From Nectonema munidae (lineage: Eukaryota > Nematomorpha > Nectonematoida > Nectonematidae): DNA of 64,000 bases. Below the pieces are notes generated by a model that searched no databases, had not been told where the DNA came from, and was given only the letters and a program-made list of their open reading frames with translations. A program made the position numbers and the translations under genes. Location: NCBI GenBank assembly GCA_030549495.1, contig JAUIRK010000099.1:62001-126000 (forward strand), written 5' to 3'. Positions 46,150 through 58,066 of this stretch are shown in pieces; the first letter of the stretch is position 1, and every line of letters begins with the position of its first letter.

Positions 46150-47620
46150 GGTAAAAACAGATATTTTATTTTTTTGAAAACAGTATCTAGAAGTAAACCG
46201 CAAATCTTATTCAAGCTTCCAGATATTTTAAAACCATAAATGCCAAACCTGAGTCCAAAAATGAAACCAGCATCTTCCATTTGGCATAAAAACATATTTT
46301 ATTTAAATTTCAAAAATATTTCTGCAGACATTAGACGTAAATCGAAAATTTATTGACACTTTCAGACATTTAAAACCTCTAAATGCAAAAAATGATTTCA
46401 GAAATAAAAATTATCATGGTCGAATTGGTATAAAAACATATATTTCATGTAAAATTAGAGAGAATATTTTGGAATATAGTTTTCAAACATAAACCGCAAA
46501 TTTGATTGACACTAGCAGTAAAACCTCTAAATGCGAAAACTGTGTTCAGAAATGAAATCATCATGATATATTTGCTATAAAAACAAATTTTAGAACTAAA
46601 CGCAAATTTAATCGATACTTATATGTATTTTCAAATTCAAACTGCAAAAATTGAGTCCATAAATGAAACTAGCATGGTTGATTTGGTATAAAAACATATA
46701 TTTAATTGTAAAATTTGAATGAATGTTTTTGGAAACAATTTTTAGAAGTAAACCGCAAATTTGATGAACACTTATAGGTATTTTCATATCCTAAACGTAA
46801 AAAATGAGTCCAGAAATGAAACCACCATGATTGATTTGGTATTAAAACATATATTTCAAAAAAATATTTTTGGAGACAATTTTCAGAAGTAAACCGCAAA
46901 TTTGATTAATACTTATAGGTATTTCCAAATCCTAAATGTAAAAAATGAGTTCAAAAATGAAAACAGCATGATCGATTTGGTATAAAAACAAATATTTCAT
47001 GTAAAATTTATAGAATATTTTTGGAGATAGCTTTTAGAAGTAAACCGCAAATTTTGACTGATATTTTAAAACCTCTAAATGTGAAAAATGAGTTCAGAAA
47101 TGAAAACAGCATGGTTGATTTGGTATAAAACATATATTTCATTGTAAAATTTGAATGAATGTATTTGGAGACAATTTTTAGAAGTAAACCGCAAATTTTA
47201 TTAACACTTATAGGTATTTTCAGATCTTAAACGTAAAAAATGAGTCCAGAAATGAAACCAGCATGTCCGATTTAGTATAACACATATGTTTTTATGTAAA
47301 ATGTGAAGGAATGTTTTTGGAGACAATTTTCAGAAGTAAACCGCAAATTTGATTAGCACTTATAGGTATTTTCAAATCCTAAATGTAAAAAATGAGTCCA
47401 GAAATGAAAACAACATGATCGATTTGGTATAAAACATATATTTTATGTAAAATGTGAAGGAATGTTTTTGGAGACAATTTTCTGAAGTAAACCGCAAATT
47501 TGATTAACACATATAGGTATTTTCATATCCTAAATGTAAAAAATGAGTTCAGAAATGAAAACAGCATGACCGATTTAGTATAAAAACATATATTTTATGT
47601 AAAATTTGAAAGTATATTTT
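46150..47620 (+). repeat. Tandem array 2 of about 150-bp units in the TTAA element
   Basis: Units are marked by AGAAGTAAACCGCAAATTTG at about 46190, 46742, 46886, 47036, 47180, 47333 and 47486, with diverged ones between. Each also has TGAGTCCAGAAATGAAA, GATTTGGTATAAAAACATAT and TTATAGGTATTTTCAAATCC. The array occurs again, reverse-complemented and shorter, at 34490-35200. Confidence 0.9.
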
Positions 47621-48235
47621 ATTAGATATATTTTTGATCAATTAAAATTTTGATTGACATTTTCTAAAAAGTAGCCATGATTATTGAAAAAATTAAATAT
47701 ATAAAGTGTTATGCGTTCTAAACTGTATATAATTATAAATTTTCAGGGTATTATATAATATAGATCCTAAGTTATAAGGTTAAGTACAGATAATGTCAAA
47801 ATTTTGCTGAAAAATAAAAATTTTTTATTTTGATTGACAGTTTTGGACATGAAGGGGTCATTCAACTACCATGAAAATGGTTTCAAAAGATGCAGCTAGC
47901 GATTTTAGGAAAAGTCACAAAATTTGAATGGATATGATTCAGCCAATTTTCTACAATTAATTTTTTAGTGAAGGGGGGGGGCGTTACTAATAGGGTTAAG
48001 ACGATAGTAAAACATCAAGAGAAGCAGAAAGAATTACACATCGTTTCATTGATAGAGAGAGTACGATTAAATGCCACATCAGGAGTTTTGGAGGTTCTTG
48101 AAAAAGAGGAATGTCAGAGAAGTCATTCAAGATATATGTATGAGAGAGCAAATTCAAAATTGCTGTCCAGTGTAGGTTTGACAAAGAATTTTTGAATAAA
48201 TGTTGGCCTTCACCAGGCATCTATATTGAGCATTT

Positions 48236-49055
48236 TTTAGTTCAACATAGTTATTGCTATATTTTTCAAATTCACGTAATAACTACCCACACAACTATGT
48301 ATGCTGTTCTATAAGGAATGAAGAAATATTTATTGGAAAATTTACATATGAATTTTAATGTTCAACAAGGTTTTAATATATAGCCAATGTTGAAGTAAGT
48401 AAAGTAATAAAAGATTGATTCCAAATTGATTTAGGTTACACTCATACTACGGTGACAAAAGAATATATTGATCTAAACTGACCCCAAAAATAGGAACTAT
48501 CCGTTTATTTTATAAATAGTATTTTTTAGTTATTAAAGTATATGAGGGAAAACAACCACATAAATACATTGTTCCTAAATAAGAACTTTTTTTAAAACAA
48601 ATTTTAATAAAGTTTGAAGATGTTTTTTTTGAAATCTAATAAATAAAATTAAAACTAACATACTTATAATTCGAAAAACGCAATTGAAGTTTCACAAAAA
48701 ATTTTGAAACATTTTTTTATGTAATAAAAAAATCAACTTTTTTTTATTTTTGAGATAGTTTTTTTGATTTCATCAAAAAATATCAAACTTGAAAAACTTT
48801 TCTAAAAAACAGGAAACATCAAATGATAAAAAAAACGTAATATTTTGTAATTTCAAACAACCTGTTTTTCTTGAGCTTTAGTTATCACACTTTGCCATTT
48901 GTATTATCAATGATACTAATATGATTTATGTACATTTCAAGTCATATTTTTTTTCCCATTGATTATTTTCATTACTATTTTCTTATTCTTTGTTATTGTT
49001 CTCATTTTTAGTTGTTATTAATTGATTGATATTTCTTGATTTTTAATGGAGACAG
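48236..49055. other. AT-rich DNA without recognised genes
   Basis: No feature is recognised. Confidence 0.45.
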
Positions 49056-49719
49056 ACTAGAGTTTTTTTATTCCTTGAAGATGCGGTTGATCAAATAGTT
49101 AGCCTTTCGGAAGAGTTTGACGGTGAATTTTTTATATTTACTTTCAATTTTGCATCACTTATTTTTGAAAATTTGGCTTTCAAGTATAAAAAACTGGAGC
49201 CATCATGCGTGAGGGTTTTAAGAAATTGTTTAATTCACTTTGATTAAACACCATGGCTCATTAAATGATGAGTTAGAAAAACGAAATGTTTCATCGCTTC
49301 TTCGGTCTCAGAGCTTTCTGAAGAAAATTTTGATTAAACTGAAGGTGCAATCGGTATAGGAATCTCTTCAGAATGAGTTACTGGACGAATAGCGAAATTT
49401 AAATTTGGATAACTTGCTTTATAAGCGCTTTTTGATATTATACCTACAAAGTATATGTACAAAAAATATTTATAAGCGAAAAAATTATCTATAATTCAGT
49501 CATGCAAAAATAGCAGTCTGTGTAATGATCTATAGGCTCTCTCCAAATCATTGGTATTCGAGCCCAAGTTTTATCTTGGTCTCCCAATTTAATTCCAAAG
49601 TATAATTTATAAAGTTTTTTAACATAAGGTGTAATTTTTCTTTTATTTTTTTTAAATGTAACACAGCCACAAATGTAGCAAAAACTGTCGGGGTTAGTTT
49701 TGCATAAATATCTAGGCAT
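49056..49719 (-). pseudogene. Degenerate copy of an arthropod multicopy gene of unknown function
   Basis: The minus strand reads MPRYLCKTNPDSFCYICG, KITPYVKKLYKLYFGIKLGD, QDKTWA, then IPMIWREPIDHYTDCYFC. I know this arrangement (two CxxC-type pairs, YFG..LGDQDK, IPM.WREP..H..DCYFC) from long uncharacterised proteins repeated in arthropod and cnidarian genomes. About 25 residues between KTWA and IPMIW that carry further cysteines are missing. Farther down the strand, FNQSELNNFL and SDAKLKVNI, about 49060-49260, may be the next parts of the same protein, in broken frames. Whether the family is a host gene or part of a mobile element is unknown. Confidence 0.55.
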
Positions 49720-50094
49720 TTTAATATTGACTAATTAACTGCAAAAATTAAAAAAACCAACTTACTAAAAATTTAAGTCATTTTTTAAAAAAAGATTTTT
49801 AATTTCAAATTTGTCATAAAAAATGCATGAATAAAAGTTAGTTTCATTTTTGTAGTTTAAAAAAATTGTTGGACTGTGTAATCATATTCCTCCAGAAATA
49901 TCAGGAAGAATGGAAGTTCATTTTTTGGGAGACGACTTCCAAGCTGATCCCAAAGTAAAACCTAAATGGTCTCAAGCTTCCAATACAAAATTTGATGCAA
50001 ATAGTTTCAAATTTTTTTAAAATTGAAATTTATTCAAAAATTGTTGATATAGAAGTTTCAAATTTTCAGAGTTTGTCAATTAAGAGCCGATTGA

Positions 50095-50655
50095 AATTTT
50101 CAGATTTTTTTATAATGATGCTTTGATAAACATGATTTTGGAAGAATCCAAAAAATATGCTGCAAAACAACAAAGTGGAAATGGAACCTTAATAATAAAT
50201 TGTTTTTCCATAATAAGAATTGCTTCGTGAAAAGTTTATCGAGCAACAAGGGGTAACATGGATTTAGAGTTCACAAGATCAATTGTTTTGAGTTTGATCA
50301 AAAACCCAAGATCAATAGTAAGGAGCGGACCACTTGGTAAAAGAGTGAAAATAAGAGTAGAATCACATCATCTTTAAAAAAGTGAAAGTCAGAGACGGTG
50401 TAGAATTTGTAAAAAGAAGGCCATATTGGAGTGTGTAGTTTGCAAAGAACGTACAATCATTGCTCTTCCGTTTATTATTATTAGCATCAGTGAATTTACT
50501 ATTTCTTTCATTTGAAAAAACTTCATGTGAAACCCCATTGTTCCCAAATGGGAACAGTTAAGTTTGACCTGATGAGATATCATATTTTATGATTTTTTTT
50601 ATACATTTAAATAATTTCAAATTATATAGTGGTGGGGTTTAATGGGTTAATAAAA
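50095..50655 (+). pseudogene. piggyBac transposase remnant with internal deletion
   Basis: Plus-strand fragments: FFYNDALINMILEESKKYAA (N-terminal region just before the catalytic domain), then, after an abrupt join, YRATRGNMDLEFTRSIVLSL and IKNPRS (C-terminal part). Next is the cysteine-rich tail RRCRICKKKAILECVVC. The whole DDD catalytic core is missing between them, and several stops are present. A right end with GGTTTAATGGG followed by TTAA lies at about 50643-50657. A matching left end was not found. Activity is impossible. Confidence 0.6.
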
Positions 50656-51333
50656 TCAATAAAATGTTCTTTCAAAAATTGTTGTGAACTCAAAAAATAT
50701 TCCCTTTAACCTTAAAATCTGGCAGTATTAAATTTTGGATTAATAACAATTTTTGGCGACGTGAATTTAAAAATACTTTTATTTTGCTAAAAATTTAGTT
50801 TTTAAGATTTTTGAATGTGAGAAAAAAGAATATAAAATGTCTTATTTCTGCACCTGTTTATACTTTTGTAGAATGGTAGCTGTTGAAATGTACCAAACTT
50901 CATTAAAATGATCTAAATGTTCCTTTGCTCTTCATTTCCCAATCGCGATCCGACAGAAGTTTCTAGCCAGATCAATAGTAATCTCACTAATTTGGCTAAA
51001 AATACATCATCTCAAAAATATATTTCAAATGATCTCTAAAAGTTTACACTACTTTTTAGCTTATTTTTAAATGTCTTCTGAAGATTGAAAATTATTAATT
51101 TTGTTGGCTCAGGCATATTAGTAAAGACAAAGATTAACTTCATTGAAAGGCATTTTTGAATTTATGGAGGTAACTTATGCATCCAATATATCGATGCTTA
51201 GAGTAAACCTTGGGAGTAAGGATCAAGAATAGCTAGAAATTATTCTGCTATATTTTAAAAAAGCATATTAAATTTATATAATTCAAGGGAGAATATTTTA
51301 TTTTGTGCATTACTAAGCACAAAAATTGAGGCT

Positions 51334-51386
51334 GAAAGGGTTAAAAGAAATGATTTAGAAACTAAATCATTTCTTTTAACCCTTTC
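51334..51386. repeat. Perfect 25-bp-arm hairpin containing two TTAA-CCC junctions
   Basis: The arms 51334-51358 and 51362-51386 are exact reverse complements with a 3-base loop. Each arm carries TTAACCCTTTC, the appearance of a piggyBac-type end next to its TTAA target, so two such ends face away from a short palindromic spacer. Confidence 0.85.
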
Positions 51387-52047
51387 AAGCTTTAAAGTTT
51401 TTTTCTTTCAAAATTTTAAGCGCTTCTTTAAAATAATTCGTAATAATCTTTAAGAATATTGAGCAATAATTTTTTACTTTTTTTGTGACAAAACTTATCC
51501 AAATAGAAATCAATAAAATCGTTTATTAGTAAGATGTCAGTTATCAGGGTATTATTCACAAAAGTTTAATATTGACTTTATGAAGCTGAGAAATCAGTAG
51601 CGCGTCCTTTTGTTATATTCTGGCGGAAAGCGAAGCGTGGTTGATCCTGAAGCGCGGAATGTTCTTATCTTTCCAACATGCGGATACAGATCGTAACAGA
51701 GGGAGAGGGTGATGTTTTGATGATCGCTAAAACACTAATGACATGCAGAAATTGGGTACATCATACAGTTGTGGTTACAACCTCAAAAATTAGCTAACGA
51801 AGTTCAGAATTGAATCAAATTTTGTATGAATCACAAGTGACTTCTACCTTTAAAAAGCCACATCAAGAAATTATCTTCGCTAACAAAATAATTTTCAAAC
51901 GTTAAAATGTAGATAACATTTTTTAAATATCGTCATTTCTAATTTCCTTTTTTTCAAGAGCTAACGTATCTATTTAACCTTAGCAAGACGCAGTAGGTCT
52001 TATCACGTCAAACAAATCTTCGAAGTAGTTTAGCCAAAATTTTATAT
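51387..52047. other. Unassigned DNA
   Basis: No gene, RNA or repeat is recognised. Confidence 0.4.
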
Positions 52048-52055
52048 GTCTAAAC

Positions 52056-53550
52056 CAGGGATGTCCAACTAAAACAAGCAGCGGGCCATTTAGAAAAGTT
52101 ATTGGACACGGTCGGGCCGCACCTATTTAAAAAAATAACAGTAATTTTTTTATAAAATATTTATCAGAAACTTTTTTATCCTGATTACTGATTATCACAA
52201 TTTTTATGAAAATTAAACATAAAATGAGTAGTTAATTGAAAGAGTTATTTTTATTTATAAAAGCTGTCTCTCACTTTTACAAATAATTCAAATTTTTCAA
52301 ATGAAAACATTATGTGTCAATACGCTATTTTATATTAAGTGAATTAATACTTGTAATCTATTTACAGTTCACTTGTATCATTGAGAGCTTCTTTGACATC
52401 TTTTGTCTTTTGCCAAAACGTCAATTTGTGGTTTGATTTTATTTGATGCAGCTATCCGTAGAGAAGATTTTAAGTTTTCATCGGTCAGTCTTGTGCGCAA
52501 ATAATTTTTGTTAAGCTTCATCAGTGAAAAAAATTTCTCGCATTTATACGTACTCCCAAACATACAAACTATTTTTTTGCCAAATGAATCAGCTTTGGAA
52601 ACTGGCTTCCATCAAGACTTGAGTAGAATTTGGGAATACCCAACGTTTCAAACGTTTTCTTCAGCATGGTATTGCATTGAAGATCAACTATTTCCATTTG
52701 AATATTTTCATTCAATTGATTAACGTCGAAATTGAAAGGATCTACAAATAACTCAAAATCAGATTTTAATGATTTGAGGTCTTTGAATCTTCTATCGAAT
52801 TCATTGAAAAGAACATCAATGTAATCAACACATTCTGATAAAGCCTCTTCATTTATTACAGATAGAGATTTTAAAAAAGGAAAATGTTCCAAATTTTTCA
52901 TTTCTAGATCTTTTCTCCAAATTTTTAATTTTATCTTGAAAGCAGTTACATTATCATTCATTTCAACTATCATACTTGTTTCTCCCTGAAGTTTTAAATT
53001 CAAAATGTTCAAATATTTGCTAATATTAACCAAAAAAGCTAGACTAGTCAAGAAAAAAGTATCATCAAGCTCGGGAAGTGATCTATTCTTTGATTCTAAA
53101 ACTTTTATTTCTTCTTTGAGTTTGAAAAAACGCTCTAAAACTACTCCGCTGCTTAGCCACTTTACTTCGCAATGATAAGGAATGCTCATGTTTACTATGT
53201 ATGTATGTTATTGAAAAATATGGTCTGAAAATTTTTTCTAGCTTTTAATAAACACGATCATTATTTTAATATAATTAATATTAATAAATCTTCATCATTG
53301 ATCCTAAATTTAAATATAATATATATATATAAGTAAAAAACCTTGAAATAAAAGTTAGAAAAAATTTGTTTAAGCTCCAATGATATTTTAAAAATCATAA
53401 TCCTATCTATATTTTGATAGAAACTTAGAGTTTTTATAACAAATTTGTTGAAATTTTTATAAACTAATCTCTATATAATTTAACATCAACCTTATCTCAT
53501 TTTCTTAGAGGGCCGCATGCGGTGCGCGGGCCGCGTGTTGGACACCCCTG
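52056..53550 (-). mobile_element. hAT element (GTF2IRD2/EPM2AIP1-like transposase), internally deleted
   Basis: The terminal repeats are CAGGGATGTCCAAC and, read inward from the right, CAGGGGTGTCCAAC, with identical 8-bp duplications GTCTAAAC at 52048-52055 and 53551-53558. Length is 1495 bp. GC-rich subterminal GGGCCGC motifs lie at both ends. The transposase (minus strand) keeps only its C-terminal half. Confidence 0.95.
52378..53189 (-). pseudogene. hAT transposase C-terminal half, one frameshift
   Basis: CEVKWLSSGVVLERFFKLKE, LAFLVNISKYLNILNLKLQG, FELFVDPFNFDV and MEIVDLQCN match the GTF2IRD2-like hAT transposase in order. The hATC dimerisation region follows in another frame as MFGSTYKCEKFFSLMKLNKN and RTRLTDENLKSSLRIA. 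The change of frame lies in the A/T run at about 52568-52575 and is explained by one missing base. The BED finger and the first half of the catalytic domain are gone, removed by internal deletion. Confidence 0.9.
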
Positions 53551-53558
53551 GTCTAAAC

Positions 53559-54723
53559 CTATGTCAAAACCAAACTGTATATTTTTCCTAACGTTTCCTT
53601 ACTAAAAAAGAAAGGCAACAAACAAATAAAATTATTAATTCCAACGGCATCTTTAGAATAAGTTGATTTTTAAAACACAAAAATATAAATCTTAAAAAAA
53701 GTGCTACATGAGTTTTTTTTATAATTTCAAAGAAGCATAAGAAAGAACTTGGCATCCAGAAAAATTCTTGTGTACGAGTTATATTGAATGTTAGAAGACA
53801 TGCAAGTATATCAAATGCTTCTTGGACTCCATTGCTTGGACATCAGAAAAAAGATTGATTTTATGTTAGTTTATAAAAGTACGCTTTTTTAAAACCTTTG
53901 TACCTGCTGAGGAAATTGAAAGTTTCTGATATTAATACTTCGTTATAAGCATGTAATGTCAGTAGCAGTAACTTGCGTAACTCTACATTCTTTGATAATA
54001 AGCAATAGTGACGCATTATACAAAAATAAATTTTCCGCTAGTTCTTTTAAAAGAAGAAATGTATCGCATATATTTTCAATAAATTTCCAAAAAATGTCAG
54101 TAGCATTAGCACTAAACATAGAGAAATAGTCACTTTTGCAAGAGACCTTTCTTGTAGAGGTTACTGTACGTGTTGAATGTTAAAATAATGAAAGTTTTTG
54201 GTTCATTTGGATTATTTTGTTTCTGACAATGAAATAAGACATACTTATGATGTGCATAACTTTTTTGAAATTGTTATACTTGCCTCACTTCATTCAAACG
54301 TGAAAAGCCGGGAAAATGGAATCATATGCTGTTGACGATTTCCTTCCTTCATTTTCAACAACCACAATCACTAACCTACATTTATGGTCTGTGGAAACAA
54401 TAATACACGCCCACCTCATAGAAGATTTTACAGACATTTTGTTAAAATAATTGATGCATAAATAAATGACAAACGCTTTGAAAAAGCCATGTCATATATA
54501 AGATGTTTTCAAATTCAAAAAACTATTTACAATGTTCTATCTTCATCGACTCCGTCGTATATTGTAGTTTGCGTGCAAGAATAGCACATTGTATACAACG
54601 GTTAAATATAAATGTGAGGGCACAAATTCTTAGAGCGATTCAAGAAATAAGTTCGTACTTCGTAATTAATCCATTATTTTGTTTTTTTTGCAACTTTCAC
54701 CATTTGTTTTTTCGCATCTTCAT
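53559..54723. other. Unassigned AT-rich DNA
   Basis: CAGTAACTTGCGTAACTC at about 53966 resembles CAGTAACTTATGTAACTC at about 45102 inside the TTAA element, hinting at a diverged relative. No gene is seen. Confidence 0.35.
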
Positions 54724-55075
54724 AATGAGTTCTTCAAGTATTGAAATTAATGATTTTTAAGGACATACCTCTAGATTAGATGTTTATTCTCAGAATGATT
54801 AAGAACATGTATTCTACTCAGACAGCGAAGAAGAAAATATTTGTGAAGATTTAGATTCCCTCAAAGCTCCTGATGCAACAACTTTTTTGTGAACCTATAT
54901 ATGTTCGAGGAAGATCTTTAACAAATATAATTTCTCCTACAACGGAACCAAAAAATCGCTCTAAAAATTTGAGGACCCCCTTCAATCTTTTTCTAATTGA
55001 AGATATGTATGAATGCACAAAAGAAAAGTTCTACGAAAATTATAAGTATGTTTTATTTGATTTAAAAAGTTAGGT
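54724..55075 (+). pseudogene. Possible N-terminal remnant of a piggyBac-like transposase
   Basis: MSSSSIEIND at 54724, then an acidic stretch YSDSEEENICEDLDS, then broken frames with YNGTK and, at 54873-55073, SKNLRTPFNLFLIEDMYE. The order (acidic start, a DGT/NGTK-like motif, then P..F.LF...M) is that of piggyBac N-termini. Similarity is weak, there are several stops, and an old degenerate copy or chance are both possible. Confidence 0.35.
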
Positions 55076-55186
55076 TATGTAACATTTTAATTTATTAGAG
55101 AATAGTAATTTCGGAAATTTGAGATAGGTATTTAAAAGATTCTCAAATGGGCATTGCTTGTATTTTTTATATTGAACTAGGATAAG

Positions 55187-55360
55187 GCTGTTTGTCTCTC
55201 GCTTCGCTCGAGACGTAGGATTCTAGGTCCACTTAAATATCATTGGTAAAATTCTAGGTCCAGTTAAAGATTATTGGTAACGCGTGATTCTAGGTCCTGT
55301 AAAAGATCATTGGTACTGTGATTCTAGGTCATGTAAAAGATCCTTGGTACCCCGTGATGT
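55187..55360. repeat. Four imperfect copies of an about 45-bp motif
   Basis: GATTCTAGGTCC...AAAGATCATTGGTA-like units repeat near 55211, 55251, 55285 and 55320. The leading CTCGCTTCGCTCGAGACGTA and GGATTCTAGG resemble CTCGCTTCTCTCGAAACATA and GGATTCTGGG at 62638-62665. Confidence 0.7.
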
Positions 55361-57885
55361 ATATGCGAAAATAGCCGTGGTATGGTTAGAAGCACCAGGA
55401 AGTTTATGCCACATACAAAAGACAAACATACCTCAAAAGTTTAGGATTGGTTAAATGAGCAAGTAAAATGTTATATTCACAACATTTTTCTTTGACAATA
55501 TGTATTTCACAAAAGCATTTCAAAAAAATTAATCTAGTATATGTCTCACGAATTGAAAGATGGGCAACCAAGAGAAAATCTCAGGAATTCTTGATTATAA
55601 TAAATACAAGTCAGATGTTTTCAATAGAATGGCCCGCAGTTATATTTGTTATAAAACTTCAAAACGATGGCCAATAGAAATTTTTACAAAATTTTGAACA
55701 TTATGCTGCTAAGGGTTGGATAGTAATGAAAGCGAAGAATGTAAATAAATAGGTATCGTATTGCTAAAAAAAGGGGCAGAAATGTTTATAAGATGAATTC
55801 CACAAAATTAGGTGGGAAAGCTCATACACTGGGGTTTCCACTAGAATTCTTATAATGGTTATAGCAAAACTAGCCAAACAATTCCTTCATCTCACGTACT
55901 GAATTAATGAACAAGATATACGTGCAAAAGCATTGCCCAGTAAATCGAGATTGAAGAATTCATTTATTCTCTCTTCTTCACGCCCACTAATGAACCTTTA
56001 TAGGAAATGTGACATCCACTTTAGGATTCACCGACCCTAACAGGAATGTGTTCAACACTGTACATTAAAGCAAATACAATAAATTTATTATTGACCAGAA
56101 AGTTATCAGCGAAAGAACTATTAAAAGAATATGAGGAAGTGGACACATATCCGAATTACGAAGAAAGGTTAGTGATAGTTGTGAAACTGCTGTTTAGCTT
56201 AAGATATCCGTAATATTTTGGCGAGATTCACTCTATCGGACCGAGAAAAATTCTTTAAAAGGTTCATTGTTTGATTAGAATCTGACGGTTCAAAAACACT
56301 GTTTTATTATTTGAAAGAAGGTATATATTTATTAAAAATTATAAGAGAATTTATTGGACCATGATGTTGAACTGTCATTAATTGTTTTATTCATATTTGA
56401 TTCCAATAAGCTTTGATAAAAGAATAAATGTTTTGGGTTATGTTCACAGAAAATTTTACAATGAAGACTGTGTTAAATCCTATTACTATGTCGCTAAATT
56501 TAAATGTTTTTTTAATTCTTCAATTTTTGACAGTTATAAATGATACAATTGAATAATAAATTCCCCAATTTAATAATTAAGATTGATATTATATAGAAAT
56601 TCAAAAATTAATTTTTTAATACGAAGATTATACTTTGTTTTTCAAATAATTTCTGCAAAATTACTTATATTGTTTTACCTAAAGGGACCAGAAAGAGTGA
56701 ACTTGTAGAACAGCTCCAATGTTTAAAATACAATATATATATATATATCATAAAAAGGGGGAAAATGAAGTAAGATAGAAAATGTGGTTTAACAAGAAGT
56801 AAAAAGGCTAAAAATATTACAGTAGACCTTGGCCGGAGTCATCGATGAAGTAGTACTCTGGTCTGAAATTCTGCACATTTATCACAGTATCTTGATGGCG
56901 TAAAAGAATTTTGTCATAGAGTATGACTTGATTTGTTGCCTTAAAAAGAGAGTGCTTTAACCAGAAATTGAAAAGTAAAGAGTAAGAAGCAGTTTTGTTC
57001 TGAATAAAACTTTAACAAATATACTAAAAGAAACTGCTTTGAATGAGGCACCATATTCATAATCAAAAAGAGGTGGGATTATAAATTCCATCTCCATCAC
57101 TAAAACTGTCTTTTGGTTCCAATTGACAGGGACAGGAATTATCATAAAAGAATAGAAATTCTGTCCGTTCGCATTTAATATTTAGTGAGGATTGACAAAA
57201 TTCATTTGGCAGAATTACCAGTAACAATGGAGCCATGTTTCTGTTTTTTGGTTTGATTTAGTCAAAAACACTGTTTAGAATTTCATAATACATCTAACCC
57301 ACATTCACGCCTCTATCTTTTATAAACTAGCGAAATATTAGTAGTTCGGCAAATTTACGGGAGCCAATGAAAATAAAGAACGAAATATATATATAATGAT
57401 TATACAAATCATAGGGGTTGAGAGACATACTGGATATAAATTTAATTATTAATGAAAATTTGCATAGCATCTATGAGTGTATCAGAAAATATAATGAAAC
57501 AAAGCCATGAATTACTAGCTGGAAGATATACTAGAGAAACGTATATTCAGGGTATGCGGCGCATACCTAGACACCAGCAAAATTTTTTGCAATTTCATTT
57601 TTGCGGAATGAATGCCTATTGCAATATAAGCTATTCTTTCAGGTTTGATTGGCTAGTCATTGTGTGATTTTATTGGACTATCACTATGTTTCAATGATAT
57701 TAATAGGGCGTCCCTTTTTGTTAAAGACGCCTTTCCTATGATATTATCTGTATGCTCTGAAATAAAAAGATTATTAGATAAAAAGATCGATTAGCAGAAA
57801 TATTCAAAATATGTAGAACTCAAGTTTATTCCATTCTGAAGAGAAAAAAAGATTTTAACTAACTTTTGAGAGGAATAAGAGAGTA
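55361..57885. other. Unassigned DNA, 2.5 kb
   Basis: Short frames only (for example 55468-55677 and 57452-57667), none recognised. TA microsatellites lie at about 56733-56750 and 57385-57396. Confidence 0.35.
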
Positions 57886-58066
57886 TGCGGAACCAAATTC
57901 GGGATCAATTTTGCAAGGATCTTAGGCTTTTTTTTACGAGTATCATATATTTTATTACCGTCTGAATATTTGTTAACCATTCCCAGTTAAAAGTTGTTTC
58001 CACTATGAAATCATTCAAGATGTTCATTATTCAATTACAAAAAGTTGTCACCTTCATCATCTATAA

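Larger units (their letters stand above)
44044..47995. mobile_element. piggyBac-type non-autonomous element, 3.95 kb, TTAA duplication
   Basis: The terminal repeats are CCCTATTAGTG on the left and, read inward, CCCTATTAGTA on the right. They are flanked by TTAA at 44040-44043 and 47996-47999, the target duplication of the piggyBac superfamily. Near the left end a G8 run (44084-44091) and a C7 run flanking CGTAAAGTG can pair. A G9 run lies near the right end. The interior has two tandem arrays of about 150-bp units and about 1 kb of unique DNA (45000-46060), but no transposase. Excising it in silico restores the RTE reading without gap, which confirms both ends. Confidence 0.9.
42645..48235 (+). 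mobile_element. RTE-like LINE, broken, split by a TTAA element
   Basis: The left part (42645-44043) holds a 5' UTR, the endonuclease (VGTLNVGTMT, KGRELVHLMV, VLCLQETRYKG, GGDFNGHVGSKR) and the start of the RT (GQFGFEPGKETVDAIFAL). The right part (48000-48235) continues at the next residues with HQEKQKELHIVSLI, MYERANSKLLSSVGLTK and INVGLHQAS. The two halves meet exactly at the duplicated TTAA. Both contain several frameshifts and stops, and the RT after motif B is missing, so the LINE was probably old when the TTAA element arrived. Confidence 0.82.
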
